64,000 nt of DNA from Martelella sp. HB161492 (GCF_013184775.1 NZ_JAATVV010000006.1:248001-312000), one strand, 5' to 3'. Positions 45,668 through 54,636 are shown, numbered from the stretch's first letter. A program made the numbers and translations. Notes: generated from the letters alone by a model not told the origin.

Positions 45668-45991
45668 ATGTCCAACGTTACCAAACTCGACAGCAATAAT
45701 TTCAACAGCTTCATGGAAGGCACCGGCTCGGTGAAGGTGCTTCGTTTCTGGGCAACCTGGTGCAGGCCCTGCATCGCCCTGGAGCCGATCTACAACGATG
45801 TTGCGGCAGAACTGAAGGATGATGCCGCCTTTGCAGAAGTCGACATCGATGTCGCGCCTGAAATTGCCGGCGCCTTTGGCATCCGCTCCGTTCCAACGGT
45901 GATCATCTTCAAGGATGGCAAGCCGGTTCAAGGCGTTGTCGGGCTCAACCCGAAGGAACGCTATACCGCCGCAATCAAGGCAGCAGCCTGA
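45668..45991 (+). CDS. Thioredoxin with CRPC active site
   Basis: 107 aa, a complete thioredoxin fold. The active site is FWATWCRPCIALEP, with arginine in place of the usual glycine of WCGPC. The cis-proline loop IRSVPTVIIFKDG is normal. The CxxC dipeptide tunes redox potential, so this protein may differ from the housekeeping thioredoxin in partners or potential. It lies between trxB and an OsmC-like gene with gaps of 27 and 12 bp, and forms one operon with them. Confidence 0.95.
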   Translation: MSNVTKLDSNNFNSFMEGTGSVKVLRFWATWCRPCIALEPIYNDVAAELKDDAAFAEVDIDVAPEIAGAFGIRSVPTVIIFKDGKPVQGVVGLNPKERYTAAIKAAA

Positions 45992-46003
45992 AAGGACAAG
46001 ACA

Positions 46004-46435
46004 ATGGCAGAGATGAAACTGACCGCTGCATGGCAGGGTGATTTCAAGGGTCAGGGCAAGATTTCCGGCGACGGCTGGGATGTTACCATCGGCATTCCGG
46101 CAGACCTCGGCGGCAGCGGCGCGGGCGCCGATCCGAAGCAGCTCTACACGGCTTCCACGCTGGCATGTTTCACAGCGACCCTGCGCGCCATCACGGCAAA
46201 CAAGAAAATCCCCGTCGAAACACTTGCCGTGGAGACGTCGGCGGTCGCGACCGACGAGGCCTTCTCGATTGAACACACAGCCCTCCTTCAGTTGAAACAG
46301 GCCGCAAGCGACGCGGATATCAAAGCTGCGCAGCGCGCCGTCGAGACTGCGGACAAGATTTGCGCTGTCGGCAACCTGGCGCGCAAGGCGGGCGTTTCGA
46401 TCCATGCCAAGGCAAATATCTCGATTGCGCCCTGA
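46004..46435 (+). CDS. OsmC/Ohr family peroxiredoxin-like protein
   Basis: 143 aa. The two catalytic cysteines are in STLACFTATLRAI (around residue 63) and ADKICAVGNLARKAG (around residue 123), the usual spacing for OsmC/Ohr. The N-terminal strand KLTAAWQGDFKGQGKI and the GGSGAGADPKQLYTAS active-site arginine-like region fit the OsmC/YhfA type. It would reduce organic hydroperoxides or persulfides with thiols. In the operon trxB-trxA-osmC the thioredoxin pair could recycle it. Confidence 0.93.
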   Translation: MAEMKLTAAWQGDFKGQGKISGDGWDVTIGIPADLGGSGAGADPKQLYTASTLACFTATLRAITANKKIPVETLAVETSAVATDEAFSIEHTALLQLKQAASDADIKAAQRAVETADKICAVGNLARKAGVSIHAKANISIAP

Positions 46436-46796
46436 TCCGCGCTGGGCGCGTCAGATCATCTATCGGCGCGCCAATTGTCCGGCCCTTCATATCCATTTTT
46501 GAAGAGCCCAGCCGGGGCCGCGACCACGACATCGCGGTCCCGCCGCCACCCCATCCGGCAGAACCAGATCGTAGCCTGCGCACAGAGCCGGAGGCCCCGC
46601 TTCAACTGGCGACGGCATTCACGCGTTCTGATCCGTTCTTCCAGTTGCCGGATGACCCATTTTCGGCTCCGAAAAGGCGCGTTGCCGATGCGGATAGGCA
46701 CCGCCGCTGGGTGAGGGTACCGACTCCGTAAGCTCCCCCTGGTCAACAGAGACGTTCCACGGCATCGCACTGTTCGTTTCATTTCGACACCTCTTG
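46436..46796. other. Non-coding stretch after the redox operon
   Basis: No supported gene. Open frames on both strands (79-123 codons) are rich in Arg/Ser and share no family signal I recognise; the minus-strand frame 46456-46815 would antisense the lacI control region. It may hold gene debris, but I cannot identify the source. Confidence 0.4.
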
Positions 46797-46815
46797 TTGC
46801 GCAAACCTGGCGCAA
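46797..46815. promoter_or_regulatory. LacI-type operator 1 (autoregulatory)
   Basis: TTGCGC-AAACCTG-GCGCAA, a perfect 6-bp inverted repeat with a 7-nt centre, ends 35 bp before the lacI-family ATG. Identical arms and spacing occur at 47983-48001 and 50922-50940. Confidence 0.75.
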
Positions 46816-46850
46816 CGTATATGCCCGTTGTTAACGACGAGGTGAAAACG

Positions 46851-47906
46851 ATGAAGCGTCCGACTTTACGGGCCATAGCGGAACTGGCCGACGTATCGGT
46901 CTCGACGGTTTCGCGATTTTTGCGCGACGATATCTCATTGCGGGCTGAAACGGAGCAACGAATCCGAGCAGCCATGAAGCATGTCGGCTACGATAGCGCC
47001 AAGCCCCTTATGTCAGGTGATACGACGGCGCCGCCAAAGAGGCTTGTGATCGGGCTGATCATCCCGAATTCAGCCGACGGCTATTCTGGCACCATCATGG
47101 ACGAAGTCGTCAAGGCGGCTGCAAGCTATGACATGGATGTACTGGTCACCTCGGCGCTCGAGAGCCCGGTTCAGCAGGCAAAGTGCATGCAGCTTTTCGC
47201 CTCAGGCGTTGCAAATGGCATTATCACGTCAGGACAGCTGATTGCACCGCAGCTGTTGCGTTCGATCATCGCAAAAGGGGTGCCCGTCATCATATTCGAC
47301 GACAAGTTCCAGGGCGATCTCCCTGTTGATTGCGTCATGGTCGACAACTATTCTGGCGCTTATCAGGCAACCTCCCACCTCATCCACCATGGTCACCAGC
47401 AAATCGCCTTTGTCGGCGGCATCGCCGAGCTGCATTCGACGAAAGAACGGCTCCGGGGCTGGCGCGATGCTCTTGCCCGTGCCGGCATCGATCCGGACGG
47501 GCAGATTGTGCGCATGGGTGAGTTCAGTGAGCAATACGGTCAGGCCATCCTCCCGCATCTCGTTGAACTGACAAATCCACCGACCGCGGTCTTCGCCGCG
47601 AGCGACCGCATTGCCATCGGCATTATGATGGCGGCAAGACAGCAAAAAGTCTCCGTGCCCGGGGACCTGTCTGTGGTTGGCTTTGATGATATCGAGGCTG
47701 CATCGCTCATCTCGCCACGGCTGACCACCGTGCGTACGCCGCTCGCAACCATGGCCCGCAACTCCATGAAGCTGATGGTCGAACGGATGGCGGACCTGAA
47801 TGGCGCAACCAGCGATGTGATCGTGCCGGTCGCGCTCACCCCCGGGGAAACTGTTGCGCCGCCCATGCCGGCACGATCGCGTGAAACCCAAGCCGCCAGA
47901 AGCTGA
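46851..47906 (+). CDS. LacI family transcriptional regulator
   Basis: 351 aa from the ATG at 46851 (GAGGTGA upstream); the frame to 46794 would cross the operator and is rejected. The HTH with hinge helix is RPTLRAIAELADVSVSTVSRFLRDD (outline), and the periplasmic-binding-like effector domain starts at RLVIGLIIPNSADGYSG. FAASDRIAIGIMMAARQQ and GFDDIEAASLISPRLTTVRTP are standard family blocks. It very likely represses its own gene and the two operons that carry the same operator. The inducer is probably a sugar-like or related small molecule. Confidence 0.94.
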   Translation: MKRPTLRAIAELADVSVSTVSRFLRDDISLRAETEQRIRAAMKHVGYDSAKPLMSGDTTAPPKRLVIGLIIPNSADGYSGTIMDEVVKAAASYDMDVLVTSALESPVQQAKCMQLFASGVANGIITSGQLIAPQLLRSIIAKGVPVIIFDDKFQGDLPVDCVMVDNYSGAYQATSHLIHHGHQQIAFVGGIAELHSTKERLRGWRDALARAGIDPDGQIVRMGEFSEQYGQAILPHLVELTNPPTAVFAASDRIAIGIMMAARQQKVSVPGDLSVVGFDDIEAASLISPRLTTVRTPLATMARNSMKLMVERMADLNGATSDVIVPVALTPGETVAPPMPARSRETQAARS

Positions 47907-47935
47907 ACCATCTGCCAGCATCCGCAGCACCGTGT

Positions 47936-47958
47936 CCGACCACACCGATTGTGGTCGG
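47936..47958 (+). terminator. Probable terminator of the lacI-family gene
   Basis: CCGACCACA and TGTGGTCGG form a perfect 9-bp stem around a 5-nt loop, 29 bp after the stop, followed by TTCC and later CTTTT. The stem is strong but the T-tract is poor. Confidence 0.55.
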
Positions 47959-47982
47959 TTCCAGCATGCTTTTCATAAAAAA

Positions 47983-48001
47983 TTGCGCAAATTTAGCGCA
48001 A
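47983..48001. promoter_or_regulatory. LacI-type operator 2
   Basis: TTGCGC-AAATTTA-GCGCAA lies 133 bp before the isomerase gene. A possible promoter follows: TTGACT at 48017-48022 and GATATT 18 bp later. The operator is upstream of that promoter, so either another start is used or repression works at a distance. Confidence 0.75.
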
Positions 48002-48134
48002 ATTTTTATTAGCGTATTGACTTTGACGCATCCTTATCCGGATATTGCGCTGACTTCGAATTTTCTGACGTGTCGACCGGACTGTCTGGGGCACCGATCC
48101 GTCTCACAGACCGCATTGTGAAAGCGCCACAACG

Positions 48135-49082
48135 ATGACCAGCCAACCAGATTTCCGCTTCGGCGTTGATTTCGTGACACTCAACCATCCAGGTTTTTGG
48201 GGCTGTGACAGCGAGGCCGGCATTCGCGATATCGCCCGCGCCGATCCCGCCGCCTTTTGGGACAAAGCACTCGACACGGCCGCTGCATCGGGTGTCACGG
48301 GGATAGAGCTGACCTTTTCGCCCTTTCACTGGAGCGAAGCGGTTTCGACATTCGGCTCCGTGACACGCTTTGCCGAGGCGCTCGGGTCGCGAAACCTTTC
48401 GGTGGCAAGTGGTTTCTTCTCAGACCTGGCAGAAGGACATGACCTATCGGACAGGGCAACCACAGAGCGACTCCTGGAGCGGGCCAGACGCTACGCGGAA
48501 TTTCTCAGCGCCAGCGGCGCCGATGTCATGGCAGCCGGACTGACGATGCGACAAACGCTTGGTGACCGCCCGGCCCGCATCTACGACCTTGCTGCCGCGC
48601 AGGTCGTCGCCGATTTTGTTAACAAGCTCGGCGTTGCCGTGGCCGACCACGGCGTCCGCCTCGCCCTGCATACCGAATCGCATTCAATCTTCGCCATGCC
48701 CCGTGACATTGATCTGATGATGATGCTGACCGATCCGGCCTATGTTCATTTCTGCCCGGATTCATCGCATATCCTCATTATGGGTGGCGATCCTGTTTCG
48801 GTCATCGATCGCTATCGTGAGCGCATTGTTCTCACACACTGGAAAGATGCCATCGGGCCGATGCCCGCAGACACGCCCATTGATGCCGACATCTTCCTGC
48901 GCCATCAGCCCTATTTCTGTGATTTCGGCGCCGGCCGGGTCGATTGGAAGGCCTGGCTTTCAAGAATGCGCGACCGCCACGCGCTAAACTGGCACATTCT
49001 TGAGCTCGATGCCGCAGCTGACCCGGCCGCCGCCATTCGCAAGGGCATCGCGTTCTTTCAGACGCTTGCCAGCCAGAATTAA
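48135..49082 (+). CDS. Sugar phosphate isomerase/epimerase family protein (AP endonuclease 2-type TIM barrel)
   Basis: 315 aa. The barrel shows the metal-ligand pattern of the xylose-isomerase-like/EndoIV fold: GIELTFSPFHW (Glu), LALHTESHSIF (His, Glu), FCPDSSHILIMGGD (Asp, His), VLTHWKDAIG (His) and WHILELDAA (Glu). These enzymes isomerise or epimerise keto-sugars, inosose or similar polyols. It is the first gene behind LacI operator 2 and is followed by a GMC oxidoreductase, as in many oxidise-then-isomerise pathways of cyclitols and 3-keto-sugars. Confidence 0.9.
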   Translation: MTSQPDFRFGVDFVTLNHPGFWGCDSEAGIRDIARADPAAFWDKALDTAAASGVTGIELTFSPFHWSEAVSTFGSVTRFAEALGSRNLSVASGFFSDLAEGHDLSDRATTERLLERARRYAEFLSASGADVMAAGLTMRQTLGDRPARIYDLAAAQVVADFVNKLGVAVADHGVRLALHTESHSIFAMPRDIDLMMMLTDPAYVHFCPDSSHILIMGGDPVSVIDRYRERIVLTHWKDAIGPMPADTPIDADIFLRHQPYFCDFGAGRVDWKAWLSRMRDRHALNWHILELDAAADPAAAIRKGIAFFQTLASQN

Positions 49083-49162
49083 GCAGAAACATTCCCAGTT
49101 CAGCGCCTCGCCGTGCCGGATCTTTGGCGCGGCGTATGTCTGCGCCATGCAGGAGACACCAA

Positions 49163-50821
49163 ATGAACGAGACACGCTTCGACGCTATGGTCATAGGATC
49201 GGGAGCTGCCGGCTCCTTCGCGGCTCAAGAGCTCACGGCGCAAGGCCTGAAAGTCGTCCTCGTGGAGGCCGGACCCGAAATCGGACCGAAAGACCTGGAC
49301 CCGGACAAAGCCAAGGAACCGCCAGACCCGATCAACTTCTGGGAACGGGCAAGGGCAACCGTGAAAGGGCAGCATATTCAGTCCCGGGCGGCATTTTTCT
49401 CCGAGAGCATGGCCCACCTTTTTGTCAATGATCGCCAGAACAATTATACGACCCCGGCCGATGCACCGTTTCACTGGATTCGGGGCAGGCAGGCCGGGGG
49501 CCGACTGCACACCTTCGGCCGGGTATTGATGCGCTGGTCGGACGATGATTTTCGCCTGCACTCTCGCAGTGGCGACGGCGTCGACTGGCCGGTCAGCTAC
49601 GATGAAATCGCCCCTTTTTACAGTGAGGTCGAGCGAACACTTGGAGTCTACGGCAATCCGGACGGCGTGCCGACCCAGCCGGATGGGGATTTTGCCGGAC
49701 CCGCAAAGATCACCCCGGCGGAAGAAAGCTTCAAGCTGCGCGTTGAAGGCAAATGGCCAGGGCGACGCGTCACGTCCTGGCGCTATATGGCACCGGACCC
49801 CTCACGCATTGCCAAACCCATGCAAAAGGCTCTGGCAAGCGGCAACCTCACCGTACTCTACAATCAGATCGCAAGCCGCATTCTCACGGACGCAGAAACC
49901 GGCCTTGCAACGGGTGCCGAGCTGATCGACCGCCATGACAAGAGCAGACGGACCATCCGTGCCGCCGCCGTTGTTCTATGCGCCTCCCCGATCGAAAGCC
50001 TTCGCCTGCTGCTGAACTCAGCATCGACTGAACATCCCGCCGGACTTGCCAATGGGTCAGGCCTTCTCGGGCGCTATTTCATGGACCAGCTCCCCTGCAT
50101 CGCGTCCGGCGAATATCCCGACATGACCGGATTTTCAGGTGATGACAGCCTGCCGCCAGATCCGTTTTACGCCCCGCTCAGTGGTGTTTTCATTCCCCGT
50201 TTCGTCGGCGAGAACGGCTATGCCACAAACCGTTTTGACTACCAGATCAGCGTTGGCCGCAAGCCGGTTGCAGCCAGCGCACCGGCGCGGCTCGACTTTT
50301 TCGGCTTCGGCATGATGATGCCTTCGCCCGACAATCACATAACGATCAATGCCAGACGGCGCGATGCCTTCGGCATTCCGATCGCGCACATCACCTGCCG
50401 CATGAGCGAGGCAGACCGCGCCCTGCTCAAGCAGCAAATAGCCACGCTGGAAGAGATCGTCACCGGGGTCGGCGGACGTCTGGAATTCGTCGGCTCACCG
50501 CTCGGGCTGAAAGAAACCGGACGTGGCGCCTATCCCGATCTGCCGCTCTTCTACCGGTTGATGTTTCGCCTGATGTTCAAGCGCACGGTGACCATGGGCT
50601 CGGCAATTCATGAATCCGGCGGCGCCCGCATGGGGGAAGACCCGAAGACATCGGTGCTGAACCGGTGGAACCAGAGCTGGGACGTCAAGAACCTCTTCGT
50701 CACCGACGCCAGTGCCTTTCCGACCTGTGGCGTTGCCGGCACGACTTTGACCGTGATGGCACTGACACTGCGGGCCTGCCGCCATCTTGGTGAAGAGCTT
50801 CGGGCCGGCCGGCTGCACTAG
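49163..50821 (+). CDS. GMC family FAD-dependent oxidoreductase
   Basis: 552 aa from the ATG at 49163 (AGGAGA upstream; the longer frame from 49124 lacks a site). FAD-binding AMVIGSGAAGSFAAQELTAQGLKVVLVEAG (outline) and the GRQAGGRLHTFGR loop are typical of the cytoplasmic gluconate/sorbitol/3-keto-glycoside group. The C-terminal block has IHESGGARMGEDP but ends FPTCGVAGTTLTVMALTLRA, where the usual NPTLTI asparagine is replaced by glycine. No signal peptide. It would oxidise a hydroxyl of the substrate for the isomerase encoded 80 bp upstream. Confidence 0.92.
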   Translation: MNETRFDAMVIGSGAAGSFAAQELTAQGLKVVLVEAGPEIGPKDLDPDKAKEPPDPINFWERARATVKGQHIQSRAAFFSESMAHLFVNDRQNNYTTPADAPFHWIRGRQAGGRLHTFGRVLMRWSDDDFRLHSRSGDGVDWPVSYDEIAPFYSEVERTLGVYGNPDGVPTQPDGDFAGPAKITPAEESFKLRVEGKWPGRRVTSWRYMAPDPSRIAKPMQKALASGNLTVLYNQIASRILTDAETGLATGAELIDRHDKSRRTIRAAAVVLCASPIESLRLLLNSASTEHPAGLANGSGLLGRYFMDQLPCIASGEYPDMTGFSGDDSLPPDPFYAPLSGVFIPRFVGENGYATNRFDYQISVGRKPVAASAPARLDFFGFGMMMPSPDNHITINARRRDAFGIPIAHITCRMSEADRALLKQQIATLEEIVTGVGGRLEFVGSPLGLKETGRGAYPDLPLFYRLMFRLMFKRTVTMGSAIHESGGARMGEDPKTSVLNRWNQSWDVKNLFVTDASAFPTCGVAGTTLTVMALTLRACRHLGEELRAGRLH

Positions 50822-51127
50822 CACGACGCCACCGGCCATCACGGATCTTCGACATCTTGCCTGGGCGCGCTGGAGCGCAACAGGGGCAATCTGGACGTTT
50901 TCTGGGCAAGATGACAAAACATTGCGCTATTTTTGCGCAAAAATAATTACTAAAACGCAATTTTTTGACTTCAATAATGCCAGAAAATTGCTACACTTGA
51001 AACAGGAGACAAAGCGGCTGCCAGGCGATGGCCATGGCCGCAGGCGTTCTGCCGGACGGATTGAGATCCTCCATTGTCCCAATTGAACCGCATTGACCAC
51101 CAATCCTGACGTTCAAAAGGGAAGCGC
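50822..51127. promoter_or_regulatory. Control region before the amidohydrolase operon, with LacI-type operator 3
   Basis: The operator TTGCGC-TATTTTT-GCGCAA is at 50922-50940, 188 bp before the ATG. The DNA after it is AT-rich with a TTGACT at 50965-50970. Nothing coding is seen in the 306 bp. The amidohydrolase ATG has AAAGGGAAG 5-12 nt upstream. Confidence 0.72.
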
Positions 51128-52657
51128 ATGAACCGATTGATCCGCCATGGCTACATCGTCACAAATGACATTCATCAAACGGTGCTGGAGCGGGGCGACG
51201 TTCTTATCTGTGGTGACACGATCGCAGCCGTCGGAGCAGACCTTTCCCAACAGGCTTCAGCGCTTCCGGACCTTGAAACCATAGATGCGGCCAACCGCAT
51301 CGTGATGCCCGGCCTCATCGACGCCCATATGCATTCGAACGAGGGTTTCGAGATGGGGCGCTACGACAATCTGCCGCTCGAAATCTGGCTTTCGGAAGTC
51401 TATCCGCCGGCCCATGTCCCGCACATGACCTGGCGGGACAAATATCTGCGCGCCATGCTGGTCGGTATCGTCTCCATCCGCTCCGGGGTCACCACGCTTC
51501 AAGACGACGTCCTCAACCTCGCCTTCACGCCCGACGCTGTTGACGCGACGGCCTCAGCCTATCGGGATCTCGGTCTGCGTGGCTGGATCACAGCGTCCAT
51601 GTGGGACGAAGGCTATTGCGACAGCCTGCCCTTCCTGCGCAACATCATGCCTGAAGCACTGGTGCAGACGCTCGATGCTCTGCCCGTGCCCGGCCCCAAG
51701 GACCAGATCGCGCTTTTTCACCAGCTCCGCGACAGCTGGCATGAAAAGGATAATATGCGGATCATTCTGGGACCCTGCGGCCCGCAACGCTGCTCGCCGG
51801 AATTGCTTGGCGCGGTGGCTGATCTTTCGCGCTCCCTCGACCTGCCAATCCATTGCCATGTTCTGGAAACCAAGACCCAGGCCGTCACGGGGCAAGAGAA
51901 ATACGGCAAGACCCTCGTCGGTTTTCTTGCAGATGTCGGTTGCCTCACGCACCGCCTGACGATGAATCATGCCATCTGGCTCACCGAGAGCGACATCGAG
52001 ATGATGGGCGACGCCGGTTGTTCGATCACGCATAATCCGCTGGCCAATCTCAAGCTTGGCTCCGGCGTGTCACCGGTCAGAACGCTTTTGCGGTCCGGTG
52101 TCAATGTCGCACTTGGCTGCGACGGCGTTGCCTCGGCTGATACGGCAGACATGTTCCAGGCCTTCAAGGCCGCGTCGATGGTTCACAAGATCGGCACTTT
52201 TGACTATTCCGAATGGATTGGTGCCCATGACGTCATGCAGATGGCCACGCATGGCGGCGCCCGCTCGGGACTGATGGGCGATGCCGTCGGATCAATCGAG
52301 GTGGGCAAGCAGGCCGATATCATTCTTCTCGACCGCCATGAATGGGGCCTGATGCCGCTTCACGATCCGGTCCAGCAGATTGCCTTCAGCGCCAGTTCGG
52401 AAGCGGTTCAGACCAGCATTATCGCCGGAAAGGTCGTCATGAAGGATCGAAAGCTCTGCTGTGTCGACGAGGAGGCGCTGCGCGGGGAAATCGCCGAAGC
52501 CGCCGACCGGTTCCTGCGTGAAGAATGCCCGCAAATGACCCGCCACGCAGCCACCGTCCGCCCGTTTCTCGACCAGATGTATGCGAAGGCGACCGAGCGG
52601 GAAATCGGTCTTGGACCACGCGTTCGCCTCCAACCTGCGAGCAAGGCCGTGCGCTGA
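51128..52657 (+). CDS. Amidohydrolase family protein (chlorohydrolase/deaminase-like, subtype III)
   Basis: 509 aa. Metal ligands are seen in MPGLIDAHMHSNEGFEMG (HxH), IHCHVLETKTQ (His), MNHAIWLTESDIEMM and VNVALGCDGVASADTADMF (Asp), with CSITHNPLANLKLGSGVSP as the conserved active-site loop. The order and length match AtzB/TrzN/guanine-deaminase-like enzymes that remove amino or other groups from N-heterocycles. It is a distant paralogue of the amidohydrolase at 27452. It is the first gene after LacI operator 3 and 96 bp upstream of the creatininase gene. Confidence 0.92.
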   Translation: MNRLIRHGYIVTNDIHQTVLERGDVLICGDTIAAVGADLSQQASALPDLETIDAANRIVMPGLIDAHMHSNEGFEMGRYDNLPLEIWLSEVYPPAHVPHMTWRDKYLRAMLVGIVSIRSGVTTLQDDVLNLAFTPDAVDATASAYRDLGLRGWITASMWDEGYCDSLPFLRNIMPEALVQTLDALPVPGPKDQIALFHQLRDSWHEKDNMRIILGPCGPQRCSPELLGAVADLSRSLDLPIHCHVLETKTQAVTGQEKYGKTLVGFLADVGCLTHRLTMNHAIWLTESDIEMMGDAGCSITHNPLANLKLGSGVSPVRTLLRSGVNVALGCDGVASADTADMFQAFKAASMVHKIGTFDYSEWIGAHDVMQMATHGGARSGLMGDAVGSIEVGKQADIILLDRHEWGLMPLHDPVQQIAFSASSEAVQTSIIAGKVVMKDRKLCCVDEEALRGEIAEAADRFLREECPQMTRHAATVRPFLDQMYAKATEREIGLGPRVRLQPASKAVR

Positions 52658-52753
52658 GACGGAGACAATGCGGCGGAGCACGGCACTGACGGCCCCTCGG
52701 ACACCACAACACTGAATACGCCAATACAATCGGAACCGGATGTGGAAATCGAC

Positions 52754-53563
52754 ATGCCCTTGATGAACTGGATGGATCTCTCAACCCGAGAATTCGACCA
52801 CTTGCCGACCAATGCGGTGGCTATCCTGCCGATCGCGGCCATTGAACAGCACGGACCGCATCTGCCGGTCGGTACCGACACATTGATCAATCGTGGCATC
52901 ATTCACCGGGCAGGAAGCTTTCTTGATGAGAGTGTTACCGCGCTGGTCCTTCCCGAGCAAGCCGTTGGCGTTTCAACGGAACACCTCAAATTCGCAGGAA
53001 CATTATCGCAGTCGACCCAGCTTCTGCTTGACTATCTGACAGTGATACTGGAGCGCGTGCACGCCGCCGGCATCAGCCGCGTCCTCATCTACAACACCCA
53101 TGGTGGCAACAAGTCTCTGCTCTATCCGTTGGCGCTCGAAATGCGCGCGCGTCATGACATGCTCGTCGCCTTTTCCAGTCGTGGCGATGCCGGGATCCCC
53201 TCAGGGCTCTTCAATCTCCCGCATCTTGAATTCGACATTCATGCCGGCGCGATTGAAACCTCGATCATGATGGCGCTTCACCCCGAACTGGTCAGTCAGG
53301 TTGAGATCCGTGATTTCGTTTCCAACGCCATCGGATACGAAGAGCGCTTCCAGCATCTTGGCGCCGGCCCCGGCGGATCACGCACGGCCGGCTATGGCTG
53401 GATGAGCCAGGACCTCAACCCATTCGGTGCCTGCGGTGATGCACGCGCAGCCACGCCGGAAGCGGGTCACATGCTGGTCAATCATGCAGCCAAAGCCCTG
53501 GCGGGCATTCTGGCCGAGATCGCATCGGCGAACGATCTTCTCAAAAGCAAGCCGAAAAACTGA
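52754..53563 (+). CDS. Creatininase family protein
   Basis: 269 aa from the ATG at 52754 (GGA 8-10 nt upstream; a GTG at 52742 is possible). The family metal and catalytic motifs are all present: AIEQHGPHLPVGTD, YNTHGGNKSLL and IHAGAIETSIMMAL, and the late TPEAGHMLV. Members open cyclic amides (creatinine, MftE-type peptides, 3-dehydro-lactams) or act on formamides. Together with the amidohydrolase it suggests two-step hydrolysis of a cyclic N-compound. It precedes a binding-protein gene by 29 bp. Confidence 0.92.
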   Translation: MPLMNWMDLSTREFDHLPTNAVAILPIAAIEQHGPHLPVGTDTLINRGIIHRAGSFLDESVTALVLPEQAVGVSTEHLKFAGTLSQSTQLLLDYLTVILERVHAAGISRVLIYNTHGGNKSLLYPLALEMRARHDMLVAFSSRGDAGIPSGLFNLPHLEFDIHAGAIETSIMMALHPELVSQVEIRDFVSNAIGYEERFQHLGAGPGGSRTAGYGWMSQDLNPFGACGDARAATPEAGHMLVNHAAKALAGILAEIASANDLLKSKPKN

Positions 53564-53592
53564 GAACAACAATCTTCAAGAGGTGAACGAAA

Positions 53593-54636
53593 TTGAAAAT
53601 AGCGAAACTTCTCAAATCACTCGTGATCGTCGGCGCCGCCAGTGCTGCACTTGTCGGCCAGAGCGCCTTCGCCGACCAGGATTTCAAAGGCAAGACCCTG
53701 GTGGTCGGCGTCTGGGGTGGCGATATTGAAAAGCTGATCCGCGACCATGTTGTCGGCCCTCTTGAGCAGGAAACGGGCGCCAAGGTTGAACTTCTTCTCG
53801 GTGGAACCGGCGATCGTTTTGCAAAGCTCTATGCCGAGAAAGACAATCCGACCATGGATGTCGCCTTCCTCAACATTTTCCAGGCTCCCCAGGCTGAAAA
53901 AGACGGCATCGTGGTTGCACCAGATGAAAACGCATCCTTCTACAAGGACATCTGGCCCGGCATGAACCAGGGCTGCTATGCCATGTCGCTGAACGGGCTG
54001 GGCATTGTCTACAACAAGGACATGATCAAGAAGCCGGCAGAATGGTCAGACCTCTGGGATCCGCAGTTCAAGGGCAAGATTGCCCTGCCGCCCTTCCCCG
54101 GAGCTGAAGCCAACGGCCTTCTGGCGATTGCCGCTCGCCTCGCAGGAACCGATGAGCATGATCCGGATGCAGCCTTCGCCAAACTGAAGGAACTGACCCC
54201 GGTTCCGCTGACCTACGGCAATCTCGACGAATTGCTGAGCCTTGTCGATTCCGGTGAGATTGCCGCTGCGCCGATCATCGGCGGCTACGCGATGGCATCG
54301 TTGCCCAACTATGACAATGTCGCCTTCCATTTCCCGACGGATCCAGGCCCGGTTCTGGTGCGTGACATGCTCTGCATCGTCGCCAACAGCCCGCAGCCCG
54401 AGCTCGCCAAGCGCTTCGCCGCACTGGCCCTGAATGTCGACACGCAGACGGCCTATGCCAACAAGCTGTTCTTTGGGCCGACCAACAAGAACGTCAAGCT
54501 GTCGCCCGAGATCTCCGAAAAGGTCATCGATACGCCCGAAGAAGTGAACAGCCTTGTGCAGCTCGACTGGCCCTATGTCATGAGCCACAGCAGCGACTGG
54601 ACCGATCGCTGGAACAAGGAAATTCTCGGCAACTGA
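53593..54636 (+). CDS. Polyamine-type ABC transporter substrate-binding protein (SBP family 1/PotD-like)
   Basis: 347 aa from a TTG at 53593, with AAGAGGTGAACG upstream. Signal peptide residues 1-27 (VIVGAASAALVGQSAFADQ). The mature start KTLVVGVWGGDIEKLIRDHVVGPLEQETGAKVE (outline) and the NGLGIVYNKDMIKKPAEWSDLWDPQFKGKIALP stretch (outline) are typical of PotD/PotF/thiamine-iron-like group. The ligand is unknown; the neighbouring creatininase and amidohydrolase point to a small nitrogen compound. A perfect 10-bp hairpin follows the gene. Confidence 0.92.
   Translation: MKIAKLLKSLVIVGAASAALVGQSAFADQDFKGKTLVVGVWGGDIEKLIRDHVVGPLEQETGAKVELLLGGTGDRFAKLYAEKDNPTMDVAFLNIFQAPQAEKDGIVVAPDENASFYKDIWPGMNQGCYAMSLNGLGIVYNKDMIKKPAEWSDLWDPQFKGKIALPPFPGAEANGLLAIAARLAGTDEHDPDAAFAKLKELTPVPLTYGNLDELLSLVDSGEIAAAPIIGGYAMASLPNYDNVAFHFPTDPGPVLVRDMLCIVANSPQPELAKRFAALALNVDTQTAYANKLFFGPTNKNVKLSPEISEKVIDTPEEVNSLVQLDWPYVMSHSSDWTDRWNKEILGN

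Noticed and set aside
44708-46405. 565-codon minus-strand open frame
   Set aside because: Antisense to trxB, trxA and osmC, all of which show intact catalytic motifs.
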